Assembly (NCBI GenBank): GCA_940671915.1
Contig: CALNVZ010003425.1
Span: 40,384,717-40,448,716 of the forward strand
Reading direction: 5' to 3'
DNA: 64,000 nucleotides
Source: Paracentrotus lividus
Taxonomy: Eukaryota > Echinodermata > Echinoidea > Camarodonta > Echinidae
Shown here: positions 1 to 11,900 of the stretch, piece after piece
Layout of the letters: every line of letters starts with the position of its first letter
Numbering within the stretch: position 1 is the first letter of the stretch
Position numbers and translations under genes: made by a program
The notes under the pieces: generated by a model
What the model saw: the letters and a program-made list of their open reading frames with translations, nothing else
Databases searched by the model: none
Told to the model about the DNA's origin: nothing

Positions 1-365
1 TTCTATTTTGATACTCCAAGAAGCTTCTATCAGGGTTTGGTTTCCTGTGAACATAAACCCTTCACATTAGAACCTGCTGCCGGAACATTGTTCCAGGGTA
101 TCTGTCGTGTCTTAATCTTGTTGGATAGGGTCTGATTTCCAGAATTGTGCTCGGACAACGGCTAGAAATTTCACTCCGTTATTTCTATTTCAATACTCCA
201 ATCAACTTCTTTATAAGGGTTTGGTTTCCTGTTAACATGAACCCTTGACATTAGAACCTTCTGTCGGAACCATGTTCCAGGATATCTGCAGTGTCTGGAT
301 CCTGTTGCACAAGGCGTAGGTGTGATTTGCCGTTTCCTACAATCGATCGTTCTCCTTTCAACAAG
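1..365. repeat. Two-copy tandem repeat, period about 182 bp
   Basis: Copy 1 (1-182) and copy 2 (183-365) share AGGGTTTGGTTTCCTGT, AACCCTT-ACATTAGAACCT and GTTCCAGG-TATCTG at the same offsets, with scattered substitutions. The array may continue left of the window. Confidence 0.8.
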
Positions 366-2399
366 CAATCAGCTTCTGTCGTTCCTGATGAATTCATGTT
401 GAAGTGGGAATGATTGATTGATTTCTAGGACACTAGGATGATGGCTTACATGTAGATGTGTAGTATATACTTGTATGTGCCTGTATACATTGTAACGTAT
501 ATCTGTCCAGTTTTCCAGAATAGTCCAGAAATTCCAGGACTTCGAAATAACATAAACATAAACTGTTTTAAGAGTGAAACTGACCAGAAATATATAATAT
601 TTTTTATAATATTTTGGTTACCTTTTGGCGGCTTTGTTGGTCAAGAACATGCATGAGATAGAAGCTTATGGAGCATTGACACCTCCTTCAAGACAGCAAT
701 TCTTTAATTTTCCATTTCCTTTCGCTTCTTTTTATAGTTGGAACAACCCGAATCTGGGCGGTGAATTTGGATAGAAAAGGGGAAAACCTTGGGGATGTTT
801 GTTCATTACTTAATTTTGACCGTCATTCAGCATACTGACCTGCAAAAACCCTCTCAGTCTGGCCACTGCAGCCGATGAAAAGCACGGCCCATTTACTTAG
901 CGTTCTTTCACAGATCGTATCATCGGCTGACCTCCTTTGCAAACTTGCTTGTCATGCTAGTGTACCGTCCTAGTGTTATCATAGAACTCTAAATCTTAGG
1001 AGACCAATTTGAAGTCTCTACCACTTAAGATTTATATTTGGACAATCAGGGGCCCCATCATTTTAAGTTAGTAGGCCTATTGGCCTGAAAAGAAGGTGAT
1101 ATGGTCTTGCTACCATGTCACCCTGAAATCACATTTTTCCAACCCTCCCGGCCTATCTTCTCTCTCTTCTTTGTAAAATAATTTTACATGTATTTAATAC
1201 ATCTATACATGAAAACTTGTCCATGAGAATAAGGGGATCGGTAAAATGGAAAGTTTCGAGAATGTTCATCGGCTTGAAAATATGATATTTAGGACTGCTT
1301 TTGTGTCAAGTGCATATTGTAAATATGAACAAAAATAGAAAAGAGTTTACTCCCAAAGCTTATCCTAAGAAAATGTAGTGTAGGGTTACAACAAAATGTC
1401 AAATTTCAATGCTGTCAAATAATATAATGAATATTATGACTCACATTGCCATTGTGTTGAATGGAAAGTGAAAAAAAAAAAAAAAGTAAACTAAAAGTCA
1501 CAAAAGTTGCATTTTTTTTTGCCATCACATGAAACCCAAATTTAATCCTCTGCTCCAATTATGAGGGAATTATCGACTGACAATGAACTTTTTATGGAAT
1601 AAGGCAACTTTTTCATCATCACCGCCATGGTGGTAATTCAAAAAGCTTTTGACGGTGACGATCCACTGTACCCAGCTGTTAGTGTCAGATAGGGGCGGGA
1701 GACACAAGTTCTGACCCCATTCTACTCTATATGAATCATGATTAATTACGAGATTCATGTGCATGTAATTTGATAAGCCAGAACATATCAAATACTATCA
1801 TACAGTTCATCATTTTATAAACTGTCCGTCATGGCTCAGATGTTGCGGTCACGTCAGAAGAATATCAATAACATTTTTTGCATTGTTCTTCAAATTTATT
1901 TTAGAAAAAAATAAATCAATGAATTGACACCCAGCTGTGGAATTAAAACTGTGGTGTGATTCTTCATGCATGGTATTTTCCTATTTGAGCCATTCATCCC
2001 AATGAATTATATTTGTACATTTGTATAATTTCCAAGTATTTTGTTTGCATTACACGTAGAATGTAAACAAATACACATAGAAAGAGTATACATGTACTTG
2101 TAAATAGCGATAAGCTAGCACTTTTCTTTTGTTTTTTTCTTGTTTGGGAAGTGACATGAGTTTAGACAGACTATGTTTATCTAACTACATGTATATCTGT
2201 ATTATACACATGGGTAATAATCTCATATTAATTCTCATGAGGCTATTAAATAGACAGAGATTCAAACCTTGATTTATTCTGATATTGCTTTTACCTTTTA
2301 GCTCAAACTGTGTACACCCAAAGGCTTGTAATTTTCACTAGACATGCTGCAAAGTTCAGATTTTTTATAAATTTCCAACAAAATTAAATTCAAACTTCA

Positions 2400-3180
2400 G
2401 CTTCTATAACGGCATGAGGGGTAATAGGGTGTACCTTGCTAAACATCCTGTGTGATACATTTGATAGGAAATTCATTGCAGAGTATGCCTCATTAGATTG
2501 AGTGTGCGTGGTGGTGTAAAAGGTAATACAGATGTTCTGTTCTATTCAGATTAGCACATGAATGTGAAGTTCAGGAACTTGCATAAAAGCATGATACATG
2601 TAGTTCAGCATTTCTAATAGTAAGTAACGTGTACAGTATACATGTACACCAAATCGATGCAACTAACCAAACTTGGTCAGAATTTTTTTCCTCATGGATG
2701 CACACTTGCACATATTAACCCACATAGACGCACATTCTTCAAAGAACATGCCCTGAATTCAACGAGGAGATACACATGTTCTGTTGTAAAGATTAGCACA
2801 CAGTTTGAAGTTGAGAAATATATCACTATTTCTGATCCCATGTATAAGCCAGATCAAAGAGTATCATATCAGGTTTTTCCCTCTCCCATTAGCCCCTTAT
2901 TTTGCTCAAAAAGTTTATAGCCGACATCATCATCTTTAAAAACAGAGGTAATGTAGCTCTAGCCAGTCAAGAGGTAATTAAATTCATTCTTTAGCCCACT
3001 TCAGGCTTTTTACCCTGATCCACCGTGAAGCTTACTATTTCCCAACTTTTGGCTGATGATGCATCATCCGGCTGTGCATTACGTGGATGAGACTTTAACA
3101 TTTCTGTCAGTGTTACACCCAAATTGATGAAGCTAATCATATTTGGTCAGAAATCCTATAGTATGGATATGGGTACCCCT
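2400..3180. repeat. Diverged tandem duplications
   Basis: Two related pairs: ACAGATGTTCTGTT...AGATTAGCACA near 2528 and ACACATGTTCTGTTGTAAAG near 2772; CACCAAATCGATGCAACTAA...TTGGTCAGAA near 2646 and CACCCAAATTGATGAAGCTA...TTGGTCAGAA near 3116. The period is variable and the copies are old. Confidence 0.45.
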
Positions 3181-3609
3181 ATTCATGTATAAAACATGTA
3201 GGTTGTCAAATATCTTACGTTTATTCCATAATAAATGGCTGACTTCATGCTTAATGAAAGTAAGTAAATGAGGAACCAAAACCATGAAAGACAATATTCC
3301 TCTGAGGAAATGTGAGTTAAAGTTTCACCTTCATGTGATTCCCCTAGATCCACAGAGGTTCACCAATACCACCAGATGGTTTCCACATGAAGGGAATTCC
3401 GGACCCACTTGATGCTCTTTCCACCCTGCTATATTATTGACAGAGGAAGGAATAACATGAGACTTGCTTGAGCTAGCTCTCTGGCCGGCAGCACCAGCTG
3501 TGAAACAAATATCATATTTCATTATGAGACCTTAGTCACACCGAGACCAACCTATTACATTCACAGACTCTTAGAAGTGGCTCAATATAACTAGTCATTT
3601 ATGTTAATA

Positions 3610-3785
3610 TTTTATTCAGCATGAGCCCTGTTACACAAAAAGTTCAAATCAATTGCAAAGTGATTGTAACCAATCGGAATCTTTGTTGCAAAGACTTCTT
3701 TTTAAAAAGCTCACTGTGAGCCAATCAGAATGGTTGTTTCTACATTTCGATTGATCATAACTCTGTATGTTACAAGGCAGTGGTA
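3610..3785. repeat. Possible MITE remnant
   Basis: The stretch begins near CCCTGTTACACAAAAAG and ends near CTGTATGTTACAAGG. It contains two CCAATC-GAAT words (near 3672 and 3720) typical of short dispersed foldbacks. The inverted pairing is weak. Confidence 0.3.
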
Positions 3786-4699
3786 TCATTTGTAACTGGA
3801 GAGTATCTTGTTCATTATATGATATTTCTCAAGGTCACTGGTAAATGAATACATGCAGTGGAAGCCTATTTAACAAAATCAGTGGGACCAGAAATTTTTG
3901 CTTGTCAGATCAGAAGTTCATAAAGAATTCCAAAACAAAAGTAATTGGTTTCATTTTGACTTGAGAAATAGCTTGTTATGTCAGAACTCTTTTATCAAGT
4001 TTCTATTGTACTATTTTTATAATCATCGATTGAGAGACAGAAGAGCGTATTGCTGACAGGAAGATGCAAAGTTAACAAGCTGATAGTTAATAGCACTCTT
4101 AGGGCATTAAGATAACTACAATACTGTACATGACAGTCCCTAAAAAATCATTTACCTATGGTTAAACACTAGCCTGTTAAGGCACCCAAACTCAATTCTT
4201 AACTGCCAGAATTTTCAATTTAAAAATGGGCACTCACCGCATGTGCAAACCCCCAAAGTATGATCCAGACCTCAAGGAAAGAAAGGGCATATCAGCCCCG
4301 TCTCTAAACAACACCATTCAATTTGATTTAGTTCCTAATAATTTGAGAAAATAGCTTCTTGATGCCCAGTAATTGGAGCGGGTTCCCATCTATAGGAATA
4401 GGGAGGGTTAGCTGTACTTCCAAGTTGCAATTGAGCATTTTTTGGACAGGATGTCCTGGCATTCGTTTCAGAGATTTGACTATTGGATATACGCTTCTCG
4501 TTATCAAATGACCCTGTCTGCTTGTGGGCGTTGAGATTAAGCTGTGTTGGACACAATGCCTGTTATCAAATGACCCAACACTGTACCTCACCGACAGCCT
4601 TCAACAATCCTATAATCCTGTGCTAATTGCGATTAATCTAATCAATTAGAAACCTTGTTTCCGACTGGTAATAGTGCATCTAATACCTTTCAGATCACC

Positions 4700-5090
4700 A
4701 GCTGCAGAGGGTTGACCCATAGCAGTGGAGATATTTTCCAAGTATATAAATTAATCAGTAATTATCCCTAAAATTGGCAACAATTTTGTTTCAGCAATAT
4801 TTAAGATATTTAAGCTGCTGAGGGTTGACCCATAGCAGGAGAGAAATTCTCCAAATGTATAAATTGATCAGTAATTATCCCTAAAATTGGCAACAATTCT
4901 TTTTTACTCACACCACCTTTTGATGAGATTTGAGCAATATTTAAGAAATCAATGAGTGAAGATGACAGAAATTTTTCTGAAGATATAAATTAAGCAGTAA
5001 TTATCCCTAGAATTGCCAACAATTCCTTTTCACTCAAGCCACCTCTTGATTTAGAAGTGAGCAATATTTTTGAAATCAATGAGTAAAGAT
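4700..5090. repeat. Three-copy tandem repeat, about 115-138 bp units
   Basis: Units start near 4700, 4814 and 4953. Copies 1 and 2 share GAGGGTTGACCCATAGCAG; all share CAGTAATTATCCCTA-AATTG and CAACAATT, with GAGCAATATTT between units. Confidence 0.8.
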
Positions 5091-5523
5091 GATAGAATAC
5101 CCAAACAAAAGTTGCCAGTTTAAACTTGAAGATTGTTATTACTAATGCATGTCTCTTGATATTGTCCAATTACATGGACCCAGTAAGTCATCACATTGGA
5201 TTTGTGATCGCGTCAAGCAAAGCTATCCCACAGAGGAAAAGGTCAAGAACACATATTATTTAATGCTGTAGTTTACGAGCAAATCAGAGCATAATGATTT
5301 ATCCTAAATTTCTTGTGGTTTGTTTGGGATCAGTGTAGAGACATATCAGGAAACGTAATATGATGTGTCAAGGGAACTCTTACTACATTGCAGATCTATT
5401 CTCATATCAGGGTCAGAGTATTTTCAGTTTGATAGGGGGTGAAGTGTTATACTGTTGGGAGAAATGTTTATGTAATTTCCGAACGATCGAGGCATCTGTC
5501 TCCCTCAAGGTGCCTCAAATCTC

Positions 5524-5735
5524 TGCGGTTTAGATATGTTTTGAATTGCGGTCTAGAAATAAACTCAACCTCAGGTTCAATTGGACAAAAGGATCAGAGT
5601 GAAACTGTGCGATCCTATTGTCGGATTGAACCTGAACTCGAGCTTCTTTCAAAACTCAATTTCAGGTTTAATCAGATGCTATGTACATTATGTAGGATTG
5701 CATTGAAATTGTGCGATAATATTGTCCAGTGACCG
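5524..5735. repeat. Foldback element fragment
   Basis: CTCAGGTTCAATTGGACAAA with GGATC (near 5570) pairs with GATCCTATTGTCGGATTGAA with CCTGAA (near 5612). The words resemble those in the MITE at 38058-38211 (TTTAATCAGA, GAAATTG, GTCC), suggesting one family. Confidence 0.5.
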
Positions 5736-6148
5736 CAGATCAGCATATATGTGCCTTTATGTCTAGCAATTGAGGTTTACTCCATGATCCTTCACTCGTT
5801 TGGACCTCACTTCTCTTCAACCTGTTCAAAGTACAGAAAGATTCTTGCGTTGGAAGCAGAGATGTGCACATTTTTGTCAGACATGCAGAATCAAGGTGGC
5901 CATACTTTTGCTCCAGCCATGTCAAATGCAAGGAATTGCAGAAGTTGGTAGTTGTCCAACACAAGCTGTGGGACATGCCTTTGTAAAAAATCAAGCATGA
6001 CCGGTTGTTACATCTACCACGGCTATGTAGATATCCCATGTATTCATTTCAGTTGTATGTTTTTTCTAGGATGAGCATGAAGTCTGTACGCTTGGATGTC
6101 TTTATTGCCATTTTGCATCTCTTCAGATCAATTATCTATTTGCCCTAA

Positions 6149-6297
6149 TGTCCACAACACACCTTATGATCCAACTGGCTCACGACTGGTCACTCTCGAT
6201 CCGAAATAAATCAGCATGTGTAAAGTATACCCACTTTGTAATTTCAGATCCAAAGTCAGTAGTCCTGAGCCAGTTATATTGTAAGGTGTGCGGTGGC
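6149..6297. repeat. Foldback MITE, about 150 bp
   Basis: The left arm CACACCTTATGATCCAACTG with GCTCA is the inverse of the right arm TGAGCCAGTTATATTGTAAG with GTGTG. The arms are about 55 bp, imperfect, with a short centre. Confidence 0.65.
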
Positions 6298-7009
6298 CCT
6301 AATCAGATCTGAAGATAGTGCTTCGATACATATTTCCCCCTTATAAAGAAGGCATGCTGTTGATTTTCCTACTTTTTCTAAGTGGAAAAATCCATTATAT
6401 TATAATCAAGAGTCTAGTCATTGAGTCTTGCGCTTTTGAATCACCCTTCATCTTGCCCCCTAAGAGGTGGGTCGTCGAATTCAATAAGAAAAACAGAAAC
6501 ATGGAACACTTGATCATATCTGAGTTGTGACTCATATTTTTTATCTAATACCTGAGTCTGGTAATCTTATTTTTCACACTCTTACAACCCCCTAGCTTCA
6601 CTATGTGCACAGGGATATCCACACTTTACATAAATGTAATTATGAGTAGGATATAAGCAACGCATGACCAAATTAAGGACAGCTCCTTTGGGAATGGAAT
6701 GTGATGAGCAGCACGAAAATTTGGCCACAAAAACGCACCATGATTAGCAGCAACCCAAGTTTATTTAGATGTTTTGGGACAATTTACGGAAAGTACTGAT
6801 AATGTTGGTTAGACATTGTGATTTATACTAGAGTTTTCTGATACTGGTAATAAAAAAAGTTCAGCTAAATTACCTTAGTTAGTTGAGGAGGAAGTTTATA
6901 AGCATTGCTTTTGATCATCTTTGTTACCCGTACAATTAATTAATTAGTTTTGTTAAAGAATATAGATTTTCGTTAGTTCAAATAACTTAAGCAAGGAATC
7001 CAATTTCTA

Positions 7010-8165
7010 AATTTTAATCATTCTTCTATTTATGTAAGGTCCACAAACATCTTGAATCTAATTCCTACATTTTAATCATTCTGTTGGTAGTATGGCACAC
7101 AAGCATCTTAATAACTTAAACTCTGTTCAATGATCTACTTTTCAACCACTCCATATCTTCGGTCAGCGAAAAGTAGGGTTTCTAAACTCCTACTGAGGTC
7201 TAAACAAGGCTCCTTGAGGCTTAAGTCAGCAAAATGAGGAGAATAATGTTGCTTTTTCAGTTATAAGAACTTTGGCAGGGATTTATGTTTGGTAATTTTT
7301 AGAATAATACACAAGAAGTGTGGATAACTCAATCCACGTTAGATAATCAACTTTTCAACTTTTTCTGCGGTCAGCAAAAAGTAGGGTTTGCTTACTCCTA
7401 CAGAGGCCTAAGCAAGGCTTCTTGGGTTGAAACGTCAAACCTGTGAAGAGGTATGTTGGTAATGAATTTCCTGAAAAGGGGCTCTACTCCTACCACTCCT
7501 GCCTTCGCTAAGGACATACTGAGTGACAAGAGTGTGACTAATATACAGAGTTTAATGAATCAAGAGACTCTACTTTTGTATCAAGAAGTAGACATCAAAT
7601 TGAATCTTCATGTGAGAAAAACACATGCTTGCCAGGTTTTCAATTGATTTGGGAAATTTTTGGAGGGTGGTGAAAGGGTAAAGAGAGATTTGAGTCAGTT
7701 TAGTTAGGATTGGTCTAGAGAGCCAATCTTCAGAGAGGAACCTTTGAATAAAGAAGACAGTTTATTGAGAGGCCGAGGATACTATTGTGACAAAAAGGAT
7801 GACCCTTATCACAGGTAATGTGGTTAAAGAACCTACAATGTACTGTATATTACAATCAGTGTAATATATCGAGAGACTGTACATCATACATTGCACTAGT
7901 GTATTGAGAAAGTAGACATGTCAAATTAAATTTGAGAAGGACAGAAAACTTGGCAAGTTTTCAGTTATTTAGCGGTTTGGGAAACTATAGGGAGGATGGG
8001 GAAAGGGTAGAGACAAATTTAAATCAGTGGAGCTCCTGCTCTATATAGCCAATCTTCAAAGAGGAAAGATTAAATTTTGCAGACAGTTTATGCAGAGGCC
8101 CAGGATACTCGTGTAACTAGTAAAAAATGACCATTTCCCTCCTAAAGTAAACAAGGATACATGGT
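7010..8165. repeat. Cluster of tandem duplications
   Basis: One pair is GGTCAGCGAAAAGTAGGGTT (7160) and GGTCAGCAAAAAGTAGGGTT (7370), both followed by CTCCTAC-GAGG. A longer pair, period about 310 bp, covers 7560-7830 and 7875-8160: AAGTAGACAT, TTTGGGAAA, GAGCCAATCTTC versus TAGCCAATCTTC, and AGGATACT. The copies are diverged. Confidence 0.65.
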
Positions 8166-8354
8166 CCCCCTCATTGAGAAATTGCAGTCTGTAAATTTAC
8201 ATGCAGGCATGATCCCTTTATTTGCTTGAGGGAAAGGTATATTTAAGTGGATGCGAAACTCATATTCTTAATATTTGCTTTCTCCTAAACAGAGATTCAC
8301 CACTTAGAGGAAGTTTAGTAACCCTAATCCATCATATTTCCCAATGGGTATGTA

Positions 8355-8475
8355 CAGTCAAACCTGTCTATAGTGGCCATTGTCTATAGTGGTCACCTGT
8401 CTTTAGTGGTCACCTATATTGATTCCCTCTAGATATAAATGTGTGCTTTAGAACCACTATAGACAGGTTTGACTG
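8355..8475. mobile_element. Tc1/mariner-type MITE with TA target site
   Basis: CAGTCAAACCTGTCTATAGT at the left end is the exact inverse of the right end. TA dinucleotides flank both ends (8353-8354 and 8476-8477). It is 121 bp long and the internal GTGGTCACCT words are repeated. The element sits about 90 bp before exon A. Confidence 0.8.
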
Positions 8476-8564
8476 TATTTGAATTGGGCTTCGCATCATT
8501 CAGCTCTGATGGGTCTAATGTATGTAAATATTTCTAATGAGATTAAATTATTTTTATTATCTAG

Positions 8565-8965
8565 ATGATCAACACCATTTTGCATCATGCCTTCCCAACC
8601 AATCCACAACTCCTCTTTGCCTTCTTCTTCGAGCTTCCATCCAACTCGCCCAACTCCCGCCCCAAGCGCTCAGAGTCCACCCACAACAACTCTCTCACAA
8701 ACGGACACGAGGCGAAGAAGGCATTACCAGTCCGCAGTGGAACCCGCATCAAGGGGCTCCTCAATCCTCAGCCCAAATACACGCCGTACCGTGACAGAAT
8801 ATCTGCCACGCCTCCGCCCCCGCCGCCGAATAAACCAGATCGAGAGAGGCACGGGAGGACGCCGCAGTTCAGACGGGCAATGGACTGGGAGCAGCAGATA
8901 AAGAGGACGGGGGCAAGGAATGTCCGGGTCACAGAGGTCAACCGAGAATTCAGGTTATCAGACAG
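8565..8965 (+). CDS. MTMR10: MTMR10 exon A: end of PH-GRAM region and linker
   Basis: The acceptor is ttattatctag and the donor is gacag|gtaag. The exon enters in phase 0 and leaves two bases (AG) that join T from the next exon to make Ser. It codes about 134 residues. LHHAFPTNPQLLFAFFFE is the last strand and helix of the PH-GRAM domain. Next comes a long basic, proline-rich linker with six prolines in a row, then AMDWEQQIKRTG and VTEVNREFRLSDS, the start of the phosphatase-like domain. The in-frame ATG at the first base is probably not the initiator, because family members have a PH-GRAM domain before it and the reading frame abuts a good acceptor. The linker is longer and more basic than that of the human protein and looks disordered. 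Confidence 0.88.
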
Positions 8966-11900
8966 GTAAGAAAACAAGGAAAGGAGGGGGATAGGGGAGG
9001 GGTTAGGGAGGGGAAAGGGTTTGGGTATATATATAGTCTCAAAACAGATGCTAAAACAAGGAAAAGAGAGATGGAGAGAAGTTACAGGGTTGGAGCATGT
9101 GCTGTCACAAAGTCTGGTTGTCCATGTACATTTTAAAATCTAGGATTCCCAGATATACTATTCATAGTCTCTGGAATCTCACAAAACAGCGTTTTCGAAG
9201 GCAAACCTCTTGAAGTCATAAGTTTGTAGGTTTGATCTGAAATTGTTGAAAGGTATAACAGTCACACAATCAAAAAGTCAGAAAAAACTGCTCTCAACTC
9301 ATTAAAAAAAAAATTGCCATCCTTGGATAGCCACTAGGGCTGTAAGCTCTCGTACAATTAGTTTGTTGTGTGGATTGCAGAGGGGCGTAAGAGTTTTTGT
9401 ATAGCATATAAAGGGCATGCCAAATGAAAAATCTTACGCCTTTCTGCCAGCTGCACAAAGAGTTAATGCCCTTCTGGCTCTCATCAAAGGATGGTAGAGC
9501 TGAGTCGTATACCGGGGGTAGGTCACAAAATGGAAGTCAAATTTATGAGGAAACCAGGTAAGTAAGAAAACATACTGGAAGAAGCCTTGCCCATCAGGAT
9601 TGTGTAAGGTGAGAAAACATAGTTCCAGGAAATGATGTACATGTAATTGGCATGGCTTGCTAGGGGAAGTAAAGGGAAAACATTTGACTATAAATATGCA
9701 TGGAGATTAGGTGCTTGCTCATTTTTGGTTTTATAGGGTACTTTACAATAAAACTAACCTTGAATATTGTTCATTCATCTTTGTAATGAGGCTAAGATTA
9801 TTTACTGAGGGAGAGTAAGATAATTACGTTCAAGTAACTTCTGAAATTATTCAATTCATAGCTGCAAAGATGATCTCTGGTCCAATGTATATTGGCATCA
9901 CATGAAAAGGAAGAGCTGTACAAAATCTTTAGAGCCAACATCCTTTCTGTCTTTAAACAGCTGAAATGCTTTTCTATAACCTTGCCTTGGACTCGTCTGA
10001 CCAATCAAGATACTATTCCCAGCTGAATATCCCTCACCATTATCTCCTCTCCTCACAGCCGCCAGGTAACCCAGTCGCTAGAGATTAACCCAAACCCAAA
10101 TTGGCAGCTCCGAGCACCAATAATCAATTTGACCGTGCCATCCAATATTTCGGTCCAGCCCTCGATTAAATCCCTCCTTCCGCTAGACGATGCAGCGTTT
10201 CGGCAGAAGGGGTTGACATGGGCGAAGGTTTTGCTTTATTGCATTGTAGGATTAGTTGAACATTTACATTTGATTTGGGTTCAGCTTGAATTGGCCTGAT
10301 TGTTCTGCCAAATAGATTATGTGTAATAAGCAAGTTTAATTTTTTAACTTTTTTCTCCTACAGACCTCAAAATTTGGTTTGGAAAGCCATATCAGTTCTG
10401 TGGAAAAAAAGTAGTTCCAAAAAAATTCTTCCCTTTTCTGTATGAAGTTTGAAAAATTGCAAAGAAAAGTCAAAGTCACTTCGTACATGAACCCTACTGA
10501 CTAGTCTTGTAAGAATCTATTCAAATGTCTACAATCTAGAGTTCTTTGATGAAAGCTTCGGCCAGGGTTTCTGCAACCATAATTATGCATGGACCTGGTT
10601 GGACATTTTCACCTCTCACTCTCTCTCTTTCTCAACTTTTAACGGCCAGTTTGCGTTAATCCTAACAGCGCCCACTGTCAGAAGCAATATCTTTGCGATG
10701 ATTCTACCAGGCCAGAGGTAAACGCGACGTGTGAAGAAGTTGCCATATTTTACTTTTGAATATATTTAGGAGGAGGGAAATTAAATCAAGAACAAAGCGC
10801 TTTTTGCCTAATCATTTGACAGTCGATGGGGTATGCATGACCACACAGGAAATTGGCTCAAATTGAAGGATATTTTACAGTTGCTTATGGATTGCATTTC
10901 ACTCTTTTTTTCAAATCTAATGAAAGCCTCAGGAGAAATAAAGTTTTTATAATTAAATTAATTATTTTGTTTTATATTATCATTACGCTGGAATAAGATC
11001 GTCCATTTGCTGTCATCAGAAGTCTATTAAAAGTGGAACCCATAAGGGGACCACTCATAACTTAATGCAATGACAGACATGAAATTATCCCAAATAACTG
11101 TATAAAATATATAAATGTTTTTTTTCTTTTTATGAAATCTACAGATACATGTACATACTGAAAAATATTGAATTATATGACTTATAAGCCTTGATCAAAA
11201 AGCTTTTGGTCCCCTCCCTTCTTCATACATATGATAGAAAAATATATTTTCCCCACATCCCTTGATATAATAGAACATAATAATAACATAAACAACTCAA
11301 CATGGAAATGAAGCCTAATGAGTATTTTCCTGAGATACATACATGTACACTCAAGAAATATTACCTGATACAGATATCACGCAAATATTGGTGATGACCG
11401 CTCTCATGGCCGAGATTATTATTGGCAACAAACAATTGTTTGTTGTTGTGTATGTACTTTTGAATTTCATTTATACATTTGTTCCCATTTTGAATCTATA
11501 GAATTGAAATCATACACGGAACGATGTACTTCCTGCCTGAATCACACCAAGATTTCATTTATATGTGACTTGGAATCTCAAAACAAACAAAAACTTGAAA
11601 ATCTCATATCTTCGGATTTCACCAAAATCTGAAAGAGTTAAATCTAAGCTTTAAAATGATATATCACTTCCCAAAATTGAAGCTTTTAAACCCATTTAAT
11701 TTAGTAAATGAAAAGAGTGGGTAAGTATGTCCTGATTTAATGAATAAGGAGAAAATGAGGTGTAAAGGTTGGGGTTATCCAAGCATGCGAGTGAGGCAAA
11801 CTTCAGAAAAACTGTTTAAATCGTATCATCTACTGTTGTTTATACTCTCAAATTTTGATATACGATAGAGTAAAGATCACTCTTTCAGAAACTACAAAAA

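Larger units (their letters stand above)
366..8352. other. Upstream region without a recognised exon
   Basis: I searched both strands by eye for a PH-GRAM-like exon and saw none. The region is AT-rich with short open frames that resemble no family. It contains the repeats listed separately (2400-3180, 3610-3785, 4700-5090, 5524-5735, 6149-6297, 7010-8165). It may be 5' intron or intergenic DNA. Confidence 0.5.

Noticed and set aside
8293-8346. Possible small exon after tcctaaacag with donor TGG|gtatgt
   Set aside because: The peptide does not match the PH-GRAM region, and exon A already begins with the corresponding helix.
8587-8977. Alternative frames over exon A, including Pro/Ser/Arg-rich ones
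   Set aside because: The frame starting at 8565 joins exon B and carries the MTMR10 motifs; the others are shadows.
10059-10210. Possible exon with CCGCCAG|gtaacc borders
   Set aside because: It has no family match, and phase 2 from exon A continues directly into exon B without it.
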